Source: Sipunculus nudus
Lineage: Eukaryota > Annelida > Sipuncula > Golfingiida > Sipunculidae
DNA: 64,000 bases
Direction: 5' to 3'
NCBI GenBank assembly: GCA_026874595.1
Contig: CM049310.1
Span: forward strand, 65,674,056 to 65,738,055
Shown: positions 12,258-23,214 of the stretch, piece after piece
Layout of the letters: every line of letters starts with the position of its first letter
Numbering within the stretch: the stretch's first letter is position 1
The notes under the pieces: model-generated
What the model saw: the letters and a program-made list of their open reading frames with translations, nothing else
What the model was told of the DNA's origin: nothing
The model's database searches: none
Position numbers and translations under genes: made by a program

Positions 12258-13726
12258 TCATTGTATCCGCCAAAACAGAGTTATGCGGATACTATGTTTT
12301 CAGTCGGACGCAGACGCTGCTGCCATCACCGCATAGGTTTCCAGAGATCTCCTTCATAACCACTGGGCAGAATTTTTTAAAATTCGGAATTATGATCGGT
12401 CACATGTGAACTGCTGCGCCCTCATTTTTGGTTGACCTCTGACCTTTCCTCTCTGCCCAGCGTCCATTTGTGCGTCTGTTTCCACACATAAACTCACATA
12501 TCTCAGGAACAGTTTGACCGATAAGGCTAAAGATTTTGCCCAAATGCAGCCCTTGGAAAGCTTTATAACATACACTAAAAATGGTGGCGCCATCTGCAAC
12601 CATTTTTGCACAGCATCCGTCTGTTCATCTGCCTTGGGATAAAAACACTCATATCTCCGCATTGTTTGGACTTATCCACCTGAAATTTTGCATGTGTATA
12701 AATCCTGGACAGCTTCCTTGATTTTATGACAGGTGCCGCCACCTACATTCACGTTTAAGCTGCAGACATCCAAGCTCATATCTCAAGAACCGTTCGACCA
12801 GTTGGGCCAAAATTTTGCATGTTCATAGATCTCACATAGCTCTTTATCATACGCAAAACTGGTGGCACCACCTGCAATCATTTTTGCACAGCGTCCGTTC
12901 TGTTTGTTTGCCGTGGGATAAAATCACTCATATCTCGGCAGTGGTATGACATATCTGCCTAAAATTTTGCATGTTTATACATCCTGGATAGCTTTCTGGA
13001 TTTTGTGGCAGGTGGCACCACCTCCATTCAGATTTACGCTGCAGACATCCAAGCTCATATCTCAGGAACCATTTGACCGATTAGGCAAAAATTTTGCATG
13101 TTTATAGATCTCACATAGCTCTTAATATTACACAAAATTGGTTGTGCCATCTGCCACCATTTTTGCACAGCGTCCGTCTGTTTGTCTGCCGTGGGCTAAA
13201 ATCACTCATATCTCAGTAGTGGTGTGACTTATTTGCCTAAAATTTTGCATGTTTATACATCTTTGATAGCTTTCTCGATTTGTGGCAGGTGGCGCCACCT
13301 ATATTTATGTATACGCTGCAGACATTCAGGCATATATATAAGGACTGGTTTGACATATCCCCCTGAAATTTTGCATGTGTATTGATCTCACATAGCTCTT
13401 AATCATACACAAAATTGGTGGCGCCACCTGCCACCTTTTTTGCACAAGTCTTTTTGTTTGTCTGCCGTGGGCTAAAATCACTCATATCTCAGTAGTGGTT
13501 TGACTTATCTGCCTAAAATTTTGCATATGTATACAACTTGGACAGCTTTCTGGATTTTGTGGTAGGTGGGGCAACTTACATACACATTTCGGCTGCAGAC
13601 ATCCAGGCTATTATGCAACACACCTCACTCTTTTTCCCCTTGCCACTCAATCCATGCCTCACTTCACCTGTTCCACTCTGATTTTGGCGGATACACATAG
13701 TCCCTTGTTGTCTACTAATATTCTAG
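12258..13726 (+). mobile_element. Family E: HINE-like element (copy 1)
   Basis: It starts TCATTGTATCCGCC and ends TATTCTAG, between ...ACAA and TTTTTGTG. A 13-bp subterminal repeat GTATCCGCCAAAA (12263-12275) has a perfect inverted partner TTTTGGCGGATAC (13682-13694). The 5' repeat also forms a hairpin with GCGGATAC just downstream. Central tandem units of about 278 bp are marked by 'GCAGACATCCAAGCTCATAT' near 12762, 13040, 13317 and 13594. The 3' hairpin is degenerate here and perfect in copy 2. Insertion between A and T with a CTAG end fits Helitron behaviour. Confidence 0.8.
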
Positions 13727-13921
13727 TTTTTGTGTTGTGTGCACCCATGCCAGAATTGCAGCAGTGATGTTTGTTTAATTGTTTCTTGTTCTAAGTGTTT
13801 AGTACTTGCATTGTTCATATACATGTTACAGATGTTCTTGAAAAGTAATGGTGCAGCATTGAAGCATTATACCTGGTGTAATCTCATTGCACAGGTTCGC
13901 ATTTGGCCTGTAGGCCTTGTT

Positions 13922-14684
13922 CACTTTGTCTGTAGAATTCATCTCTTCTTTTTTGTGCTCTAGTGTATGTGTTTCTTATTGTCTCAATTTTCCTGTGTAA
14001 TGGATTTGTTCTTTTCCTTCTTTTGGCTAATCTGTCAGTTTCTCTTAAAACATCATCCTCAGCTCTTTTTCTTTTCTTGCTAGTTGATTCTCTGACACAT
14101 TCCCTTTGTCTATAGATTTCATTTTGCCTAGCACTCTGTTTTTGTTGTTTATCAATTGTTCTTTTTTTTTTGTCTATAAGTTTAATTTCGCCTGGCAGTT
14201 TGCTTCTGTTGTTTTCCAGCTTCTCTCTCTTGTGCCCTTCGAACTTAATCTTTTCTTATCTTTTTATTATAGACTTTCTCTGCAGAACATTCTTTTTGTC
14301 TGTATGTTTCATTTAGTCCAGCAGTTTGCTTCTATTGTTTCTCAGCTTCTCTCTCTTGTGCCCTTTGAACTTGATCTTTTCTTATCTTTTGATGATATGC
14401 TTTCTCTGCAAAACGTTCTTTTTTTTGGTATGTTTCATTAAGTCTAGCAGTTTGCTTCTGTTGTTTCTCAGGTTCTCTCTCTTGTGCCCTTCGAACTTGA
14501 TTTTTTCTTATCTTTCGATTATATGCTTTTTCTGCAGTACGTTCTTTTTGTCTGTATGTTTCATTAAGTGTTGCAGTTTGCTTGTGTTGTTTGTCAGCTT
14601 CTCTCTCTTGTGCCCTTCGACGTTGATCTTTTCTTATCATTTGATTATATGCTTTTTCTTCAGAACGTTCTTTTTGTCTGTATA
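13922..14684 (-). pseudogene. Helitron protein: 42-residue charged repeats
   Basis: The minus-strand frame holds four clear 126-bp tandem units, with 'TTCTCTCTCTTGTGCCC' on the plus strand at 14221, 14347, 14473 and 14599. Each encodes 42 residues: (L/I)NETYRQKER..EKAYN.KIRKDQ.RRAQEREA.KQ. A fifth, degraded unit lies near 14095. Below 14090 the frame continues as a basic region (RKRAEDDVLRETDRLAKRRK). Strongly charged and probably coiled-coil, such repeats occur between the N-terminal peptidase-like domain and DUF6570 in animal Helitron proteins. The family F element cuts it at 14684 and the family B element at 13922. The plus-strand hydrophobic frames over this stretch are only its shadow. 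Confidence 0.7.
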
Positions 14685-16456
14685 GGTCCAATTTGGGGGA
14701 AAATCACACAAATTCTTTAATATCTCAAGAAATCTTGCATGGATTTATCTCAAAATCAAGTTGATGGAAGATCAAGGATAGGGTTGTCAAGTTCCAGAAA
14801 CTGGTGGCGCCATCTATTATTCTTTACTTGTTTTCGTGCCGTTTAATACCCCCAAAATTGCCACCTTACAGTACTGTGAGCATTATAAGTCAAAAACTAA
14901 TGGACAGATTTCTTTTATATTATGCATATACATAGGTATGGGTTATGGGATGATGTTTATATAAATTTGGGTCATGACCTTTCCTATGAGAGTGGCCTTG
15001 ACCTTGAATATTGCCATATATGGTGAAAATAACACACCTCTTATGATATCTCCAGTGTTGATAGCCATATGGATTTCAAACATGACTTATGTATGGCCCA
15101 CCACTAAAGTAAGAACCCTATAGGTTCTAGGGTCATGAGGTCAAAGGTCAAGGTCACTGGACTGGCATCTTAAAAGATACTGTGGATGCATTTTAAGCCA
15201 AACTTTCATCCCAGGTCTACCATCTTGAATATATAGCTCACTTGCCAATAGTGGATGATCCATATCAATTTTGGGGTAACAAGGCCAAAGGTCAAGGCCA
15301 CAGGAGCTATCTGTCCAAAAATTAGTTTCTGGATGATAATTCCTGCTTTTGTTGATGTATTAATTTCAAACTTGACTTATATATGTCCCATTGAAAAAGC
15401 AAGACTCCAATTGATTTTGGGGTCATGAGGTCAAAGGTCAAGGTCACAGGACACATCTTTAAAAAGATTGTGGATGCATTTTCAGACAAACATTTCATCT
15501 GAGACCTTTCATCTTGCACATAGAGTTCATCTGCCAATAGAGGAAGACCCCTATCAATTTTGAGGTCACAAGGTCAAAGGTGAAGGTCACAGGAGCCATC
15601 TGTCAAAAAATTAGTTTCTGGATGATAATTCCTTCTTTTATTGATGTATGGATTTCAAACTTGACTTGTATTTGACCCATTGGAAAAGCAAGACCCGAAT
15701 TGATTTTGGGGTTATGAGGTCAAAGGTCAAGTTCACAGGAAACATCTTTAAAAGATTGTGGATGCATTTTCAGCCAAACAATTCATCTCAGATCTTTCAT
15801 CTTGCACATATAGTTCACCTGCCAAGAGTGGAAGAACCCTATCAATTTTGAGGTCACAAGGTCAAAGGTGTAGGTCACAGGAGCCATCTGTCCAAAATTT
15901 AGTTTCTGGATGATAATTCCTTCTTTTATTGATGTATGGATTTCAAACTTGACTTGTATTTGACCTATTGGAAAAGCAAGACCAGAATTGATTTTGGGGT
16001 TATGAGGTCAAAGGTCAAGGTCACAGGAAACCTCTTTAAAAAGATTGTGGATGCATTTTCAGCCAAACAATTCATCTCAGACCTTTCATCTTGCACATAT
16101 AGTTCACCTGCCAAGAGTGGAAGACCCCTATCAATTTTGAGGTCACAAGGTCAAAGGTGAAGGTCACAGGAGCCATCTGTCCAAAAATTAGTTGTATTTG
16201 ACCCATTGGAAAAGCAAGACCCGAATTGATTTTGGGATCATGAAGTCAAAGATCAAGGTCACAGGACACATCTTTAAAAAGATCAAGGTTACAGGACCAA
16301 CATCTTCAACAAGATTGTGGATTGATAGATGGAAGAAACAATAAATATGCCAAGTGTCAGTATATGCTGCTAAAAATGAGGGCCTATTCTTAAAGGGGGG
16401 GGGGGGCTACTATGTCTAGGGATACTCTTGCACCTGCAGTGTCAAGAAATGTCTAG
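14685..16456 (+). mobile_element. Family F: HINE-like element, 5'-truncated (copy 1)
   Basis: It matches 47938-49703 along its length but lacks the first 200 or so bases, including the 5' terminal repeat. Tandem units of about 289 bp start near 15132, 15422, 15711 and 15999, carrying 'GGTCATGAGGTCAAAGG'. The 3' end has TGTCTAGGGATAC (one mismatch to copy 2), a hairpin TTGCAC..GTGTCAA and AAATGTCTAG, ending at 16456. The left junction lies within the word TCTGTAT of the Helitron repeat; Helitron coding sequence resumes on the other side. Confidence 0.8.
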
Positions 16457-17378
16457 TTTTGTCTTGATAACAGTTTTCTTTGTTGATCTTTTAGGTGTTT
16501 TTTATCCCTGTGAGCTGGATTCATTTTTTTTTTGTGGCATGTACTCTTTCAAATATATTTTTCTGTTCATTTTTAGTTTCTAATCTTTAAAGTATTCTTG
16601 GATCAAGTGGACACCTTGTTGAGAATCATTTTCATGTTCAGGTCTGCTTTTATTTAGCGTGTCCATGAGGTCTGTTTTTGACTTGGTTGCATGCTTTGGA
16701 TGGTCATCTGAACTGGTAGACTGTTTAGTTTGGCTTTTTAGTCCAAGTTTAAATGCTATAGTGGTGACTTGGTTTATTCTGAAATATGTCACTTCAAACA
16801 TAGTTGCATTCATCATATTTGCATAGTTTGATATATACTGAAAAAATTCACACTGCAATTCAAATGCAATAAGAACTGATGTGCCACAATGTGTTGGATA
16901 CCCAAGATGATTTCTGCTTTGTGGATCAAACACATAGTAAAAATTCTGCTGATATAAATTTGCAATCGCATTTCCTCCAATTGTAATAAGACTCCATTTC
17001 TTGAAAGTGACTTCTGCCAAAGCATCCTGGTAAAACATATAGGGTGCTTGCACATCCAAATGATTAAGGAAACCACCAGTGATCAAGGTTGGTTTTATCT
17101 TGAAATTATGATCAAGGCATTGTATTTACTCTGGTATTTCATCCTGAGTGATGTATCCTTTATCTGGGATATCTGGCATCAATGTTCTGTACAAATGATC
17201 ACCTTCAATTAATAATGTGTCAATATCATTTGTTTGCCATTCAACAACATCATGCAGGATGGCATAAAGCAGAGCAACTACTGAATAAGGCACACACTGT
17301 TTAACAACTGACTCTGATGGAAACTGACGATCACCTTGGTGAAAAGTGCCCTTATCAATATTACTGATAGATACTATG
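16457..17378 (-). pseudogene. Helitron N-terminal papain-like peptidase domain (broken)
   Basis: On the minus strand, GTFHQGDRQFP is followed by VVKQC (17294-17302 encodes KQC, with the likely catalytic Cys), then SVVALLYAI, a Trp, and IDTLLIEGDHLYRTLMPDIP. A stop near 17115 interrupts. The frame then reads 17086-16580 with WSLITIGGNAIANLY, FYYVFDPQSRNHLGYP, and THCGTSVLIAFEL. This is the C76/USP-like cysteine peptidase domain found at the N-terminus of many animal Helitron proteins. A histidine is usual in the FDxHSR motif; here it is Gln (codon at 16921-16919), so the active site is probably lost. After 16580 a short basic piece, NRKIYLKEYM, leads towards the 42-residue repeats beyond the family F insertion. 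Confidence 0.72.
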
Positions 17379-18460
17379 CTGTTCTTAAAACTTTATTCCA
17401 AAACAAAAAAACAGAAACAAAGTTCCGATATTACACGCATGCGCCATGTAGTCATGTCCCAGTGACTTTAGTACAAAAGGGCATGACAGATGGCACCAAC
17501 AATCAGCCTCATACTTAGCTGTTAACAAGACACTACACCCCTCCTTACCTTAGGAGAGAAGTTTACACCAAATATGAAGTCCATCAAGAATCTGTATATA
17601 CTGTACTTATTGAACAGACTATTAAATCAAATCTGTCTTTCTAATAAATTCACAGTCAGCATTACACATTCTGCACCTAAAGGTAAACACATTTATTTTA
17701 ACTTCTTGCGTAGTCATTCAGGTGTGACGGAGGTTTTCTTATTTGCTAAGGAAGTACACATTTGGATAGAAGCATACTTATTTGTTGCTCATTACAAGAG
17801 CTCTCTTACTGCTATTTCATTAGATGGACTTTCTTGTTTCAGTTTGTGTTTTGGTGTCCATGATCTCTCCTTCCTCTGAATCATCATAGCATTCAAGAGA
17901 GTCAATGTGGGCCAGTGCATGTTAAACCGTGAGCTGTTTCTAGTAATAATGTGGTCCCCAGACCTTGCAGTGATTCCCTGCCTTGATGTAACAGTGTACA
18001 ATCTAGGAACAAACACAGGAGGGATCTTGTCCCCTTTTACATCATTCCTGATCAGCACATTATCCCCAGGTTGAAAGTTGGATGTTTTCACATGGTTGCA
18101 GTTATCTGCATACTCCTTCAGTTTAGATTTTGCAGTCCTATCATTTTCTTTTGCTATCAGATGATCAAGATTTTCATGACTGTATGTGGGCTCTGGGAGT
18201 TTTGTGATGGGGTCCCTTTTCAAAAGAAGGTGGTACTGTGTAAATCCAGTAGACGGGTGAGGAGTAGAGCGATAGTGCCATAGAAATTTGTACATCTCCT
18301 GCTTCCAGTTTTCTGTTCCACTGCAGCAGACCGTACCAATTTAATCAGAGGTTTATTAACTGCTTCCGCCTGTGCATTGGCTCTTGGCCATTGAGGTGTT
18401 ATTTTGCGGTGACGAAATCCCATATGCTTAGCATATTCAGAGAATGCATGAGAGTTAAAC
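17379..18460 (-). pseudogene. Ty3/Gypsy integrase C-terminal half plus 3' end region
   Basis: The frame 18423-18220 has AFSEYAKHMGFRHRKITP (partly upstream of the start Met), then QWPRANAQAEAVNKPL with the catalytic Glu. A frame change leads to 18295-17792: MYKFLWHYRSTPHPSTGF, then FQPGDNVLIRNDVKGDKIPP, PRLYTVTSRQGITARSGDHI and TRNSSRFNMHW. That is the integrase core end and the GPY/F-like C-terminal module of Gypsy elements. Non-coding DNA from 17790 to 17379, with a minus-strand AATAAA near 17394, probably includes the 3' LTR. The integrase is split: its N-terminal half lies at 24879-25150, beyond a family A nest. Confidence 0.82.
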
Positions 18461-18813
18461 AGACTTTAAGTCATCTGAGCTATAGTCATGGTCCTTTGTC
18501 GTTGTCCGTCCGGCATGTGCAAGTTTTGAAACGTTGGACCTACAAATCCAAAGTTTTACATACAGTAAGATGTCCCCAAAATCTCCTTTCATACTGAAAA
18601 TTGGGCCACTAGGACTTCAAGATATTAAGGAAAAACCACAATTTTCCATTAAAAACCCACTGTTACACTTCAAGGCTGTCTAATATAAAAACCACCTATC
18701 TGTTTTTGATCATAATTCATATACATATTCTTCTATTGTTATGCAACCGAATATCAACAGATAACGTATGCGTGATGAACATAAATTTTGTAATGGGGTA
18801 AAAAATCAGATTC

Positions 18814-19560
18814 TGTAACACTAGGCATCGCAAAATGTCTAGGGGAATGAACAAAGAAGTCGGTGGATTTTTGTTAACAAATAACTATAATTTATTCTTA
18901 GAACAACCTAAACATTACAATACACCAAATCAATACAATTACACAGTATAACAGCAGTATAACAGCAAATCAATACAATCACACAGTAAAATAAACAAAG
19001 TGCACACTACCTGGATACCACTGTCACAGTGATAAGTCCTTTAAAATGTATAAGCCGGATGAAATGTTCACACAAATCTTCTCGGAGAATAACAGTCCAG
19101 TGTAATTACAAATTCAATCTACTGTTATCCAAAACTGAAATCCTGGCAGTGATCTGAAGGCAAACTGAAGACTTCATAAAATCTGTTATAAATTCGAAGA
19201 AAATCTCTAACTGTTGCATGTATCGGAAAAGGTCCCACTCTTCTGTGTCTGCTGGAATATTCTCTAACCTCTCTCCCAGCTTTAAAACACAGCCTCTTTA
19301 TATAACTTTTCACCTCAAGCCGAGAACTTTCCATTTCTTAAACAATCTAAAGAACCTAACATAATATACATGCTCAAACAACATACTAGAACAAAGAACG
19401 CTGTGTATCTACATGCCAGGGTTCAACCTTGAGCCGGCCATGCCGAGCCAGGCGAGAAAGCCCCAGACTAGCATGACAAAGAGAGTTCAATCAGTATGGA
19501 TTAAACTGAGAGTGCAACACGCGGCCAGGCCGCTACAACACGAGTTACGCCCATGTCACA
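18814..19560 (-). repeat. Probable solo LTR of a retroelement
   Basis: The boundaries on the plus strand are TGTAACACTAGG and CCCATGTCACA, so TG..CA in either direction. Read on the minus strand, a TATATAA box near 19300 is followed about 400 bases later by AATAAA near 18895, the order expected of U3-R-U5. It interrupts family A sequence that resumes near 19600 ('GAAATTATGTCAGTA'). No matching 5-bp target duplication was found, so one or both edges may be off by some bases. Confidence 0.45.
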
Positions 19561-20033
19561 CAATAAAAAGGGCACCTGTAACACTATATATTTCCTGTAT
19601 ACATACAAGAAATTATGTCAGTAATGAGTACTTTTTAATTTTTTTAAGTTATGGGCCCGAACATTATGCTCTTTATAAAAAATCAGGAAATATATTTATT
19701 CACCTAACATGAGAATTGCTGAAGCCAAAGACTTTTTTTCAGGGATATAACATTTTTATTCCAGTAATTGCTGTGGATTAAATTTTTTGACATAAAAAAT
19801 TTGAACCTAATTGATGAAAATCTGTAGATTTTGTTCAAGTTTTCAAGCACTATGTCAAGTATTGCTTACACCAAGCTAGTGTTATGCAGTTTGCTAGAGC
19901 TCAGCTCCCCAGCTTCCCAGGCCAGTTCTCAGCTCCCGAAATCAAATCTGACTTTGATCATATATAATATACATATTTTTTTATACATTTGCTATGCAAA
20001 TGCCAGAAATGATGTCAGTATTGCTTAATTGTT

Positions 20034-23000
20034 TTTAGCCCTCAGCCCTTAGGCTGATGGGCTATTGTCGTCACCCAAGCTGTCCGTCTGTCAGTCCGTC
20101 TGGCGTCCGTTAACTTTTACCTTGTGAGTGGGATATCTTGAAAAGGATTTATCGTCAGAATTTTATTTCCTCGGCAAAGGACCTTTACCTATTTTTCTAC
20201 GTTTTAGAGCTGATTATAGAAAAACATTTAGAAGCTTATTTCTCAGGAACCATTGGGTGGATTTTCACAATACTTACCTATGATCATAGGGACTGATGGT
20301 CTGTAACTGCTGCACAAGTTTGGGGGTGCCACCTACAATTTCTGATTTTTAGCTCAGCTGACTATCTGAGCTATAGTCATGGTCCTTTGTCCGTCGTCCG
20401 TCCGGCCATTAACAGGGCACATTTAAAAACCGTTGGACCTACGATTCAAAAATTTTGCATACCATAAGATGTCCTCGAAATCTCCTACCATACCGAAAAT
20501 TGGGTCATTAGGACTTCGAGATATTAAGGAAAACCTCCATTTTCCATAAAAAAGCCAGTGTTACACTTCAAGGGTGCCTATTATCAAAACCACTGATCTG
20601 TTTTTGATCATATTTAGTATTCACATTCATTCATACATTTTCTATGAACATTCAAAAAATTAGGTCGGTGTTGGGTATTATTTTGAAGTTATGGGCCAAA
20701 ATAAAATGCAATTTAAAAAAAATCAGGAAATGTATTTACTCACCTAACATGAGAATTGCTGAAGTTAGAGACTTTTTTTCAGGAATATAACTTTACTTAA
20801 TCAAGATTCAATTGTTTACCCAAAATTAGATCTGAATTTTGCAAATTTTTCAATTTATTAGCATAAATAAAAAATCAGTAACTTAAATTTTGTCCAGGTT
20901 TGGCAATGGCACATTTTTTCCATGTAAGCACTGTTGATTTAATTTTCACAGCATGTATACATAAGGATTTAATCTTTTAAAATCTGAAATTTCAAAGGAA
21001 TTGATTGAAAAGAGTGGCTTTTATTCAAGTTTTCATACACCATGTCAAGTGTTGTTTACATCTAGCCCACCTAGTAGTACAGCCTTCACTTGCATTATGT
21101 AACCCACCCCAGGCAGCTTGCTTTGGCTCAGCTTGGCCACTACCAGCAGGCTTCCCCTCTGCCCTGCACTCCCCCCTCCCAGATGGTGCATAAACTAGAT
21201 GAATGTAATTATTTTCTGTATTTGATTCGTTTTTATTCTAGGCTATGCTACATTTTAGATTTTGTATTGTACCACCAGGGTTACAATGATTAAAGTGCAT
21301 ATTTAATTGTGTCCACAAAGTGGTGTATTGCTATGAAAGTGTGGATGTTCATCAGATAAGTAAAACCTTACTTCAGAAGAGTAAAAACTTCACCAGGTGT
21401 GAAATTGACTATTAATTCCAGTAATAAATTAAAGCTGGGATAGTAATTAGCACAATTATATTGTTTGTCCCTCATTCAACCAACAGTGTGTATACTTTAT
21501 TTGAAAAGATGTTTTATTTTATCAAATTTACTGAATCTTTTATTTTATTTCGGTGAATAAAATAAAGCATATACTGAAAACTCTACAGTGCAAAACTTTT
21601 TAATAGTGATTCAAGGAATAATCTTGTAGATGCCATGTTGTGGCATTATTTTCTTTTATATTCAGTTTAAACATTTGTGATTTAAAAAAAAATAAAATAT
21701 ATGTGTATGCATAATATGACCCAATATGAGCTACACTCTGGATATATAATGATTGCAACTTTTGCAACTATTCTAATATTTTAACTTATATTTTCAGTTT
21801 TTTTACTCTGTATATATAATGATTGCAACTTTTGCAACAGTTCTAATATTTTTACTTATATTTTCAGTTTTTTTATTAAAAATTTATAAAACTTGTAAAA
21901 TAAAAAAATGATTCAGATAAAAACTTCTTAATAAAAAAAGTGGATATGCTAAAATAATAGGCTTATATATAGACTTAAATGCATTATTCCCTTGAAAGTG
22001 AAATAAAAGTATTAGTCCATTCTGTCCCCTTGCCTGTCCATCTGTAAATTTTCATATGCATCACAGTATCTCAAAACTTTTACTGTTTTCCTTCATGACA
22101 GTCTTGTCAGAGTATGAGTTTGCAATCATATATTTAGAACTTTACTATAACCAAGTAGGAGGGCCCCTTTCCTCTTAGCTTCTCATATTCTTATAAAAAT
22201 GAAAAACATTACAATAGAATATTTCTACATCCACCTTCGTGCTGCCCTCACTTTTTCCCTTCTCCGAATCCCATCCCAAAGTCAGCCTCACTAAACAAGA
22301 ACAAGATGAATCAGATATATTCATACTTTAATATGTTGTATAACTATTCATCCATAGGTACTTATGTACATGCCAGAAATTATGTCAATATTGTGTAATA
22401 TGTAGACATAGTGGGCATCACAATAATGTACCTTGTCAAGACTAAAGAGATATTGTGTCATACAGTCACAAATTCATAAAATTCCTTCATCAGCATAGTT
22501 AATCATAACATCTGTCAAATTGAAAGCTTGCAGACTTCCATACACTTTAGATCCTTCAACAAATAGCCTTATCATCATTCTACTACTGCTTATAACTGCT
22601 GTCATTGCATTCATATTTGCTCAAATATATCACAATTTTCAACCCCTCCTAAATAAATGAAAAATAAACCACTATATTTGACTCTATTAATCCATCAGTC
22701 AGGTAATTTCATTTATCATTTACTTACATATTACATTACATTCCTTTATAATAGCCCAACATGTCCATGATATTCATAAGCTTTATCGACTCGATATAGT
22801 ATCACAGTGGAGAAACATTTATAGTCCTATCCCGATCAGCAGAGCTGTGAACCATGGGTCCCTTGTTAATGAATTTTTCTTTGATTTTGAAATTTTGGCC
22901 TTGTGAGTGGGATATCTCTAAAAGGATTCACAATAGGAATTTTATTTCTTTGGTAAAGATATATATCGACAAAATCTCAGTCAAGTTCGAACATGAGTGA

Positions 23001-23214
23001 CCTTGACCTGCTTTTCAAGGTCACAGAGCTTATAATAGAATAAAACTTAGAAGCTTATTTTCAGGAAGCATTTGATGGATTGTTATGATTATAACTGAGA
23101 CATGTACAGATATGCATCCATGTGAGAACAGATATTTAGTACTTGTTACTGTTACCACCTCTAAACACTGTTCTTCTTGCTGAGGGCTTTTGTCAGCTTC
23201 TGCTGATATTCTAG
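20034..23214 (+). mobile_element. Family G: HINE-like element split by family A
   Basis: The 5' end is TTTTTAGCCCTCAGCCC; AGCCCTCAGC (20037-20046) has a perfect inverted partner GCTGAGGGCT (23179-23188). The 3' hairpin TCAGC-TTCT-GCTGA (23193-23206) is followed by TATTCTAG, ending at 23214. The two halves, 20034-20345 and 22868-23214, share the start 'CTTGTGAGTGGGATATCT' seen in long copies. A whole family A element lies between them. Family A sequence of copy 1 continues outside both ends. Confidence 0.7.
20345..22867 (+). mobile_element. Family A repeat (copy 2), nested in family G
   Basis: It begins TTTTTAGCTCAGCTGACT (20346 on) with the ATCTGAGCTATAGTCATGG head, and ends with a degraded hairpin ACCATGGGTC and CCTTGTT at 22867. 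Its last 500 bases (22350-22867) match 60575-61050. Between 21300 and 22350 it is AT-rich, with a direct repeat of 'ATATATAATGATTGCAACTT' at about 21742 and 21812. No gene is seen. Confidence 0.65.

Larger units (their letters stand above)
8007..13921 (+). mobile_element. Family B element, complete, with two nested insertions (copy 1)
   Basis: It begins TTTTTAGCGAACCTGTGAGC. The 5' subterminal repeat GCGAACCTGTG (8012-8022) has a perfect inverted partner CACAGGTTCGC (13890-13900). A 3' hairpin AGGCC..GGCCT core (GGCCTGTAGGCC, 13905-13916) is followed by TTGTT, ending at 13921. Immediately outside both ends lies Helitron coding sequence in the same minus-strand orientation, so B inserted into the Helitron gene. 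Internal module D (11490-12000) has repeats of 'TTTATAGCTTTGGCAGACTG' and 'GGTCAAGAGTTCACTCAGTG'. A TIR transposon (9110-11100) and family E (12258-13726) are nested inside it. Confidence 0.8.

Noticed and set aside
14106-14685. Plus-strand hydrophobic repeated frames (many L, F, S, C)
   Set aside because: They are the antisense of the 126-bp Helitron coding repeats on the minus strand; the charged minus frame is the family-like one.
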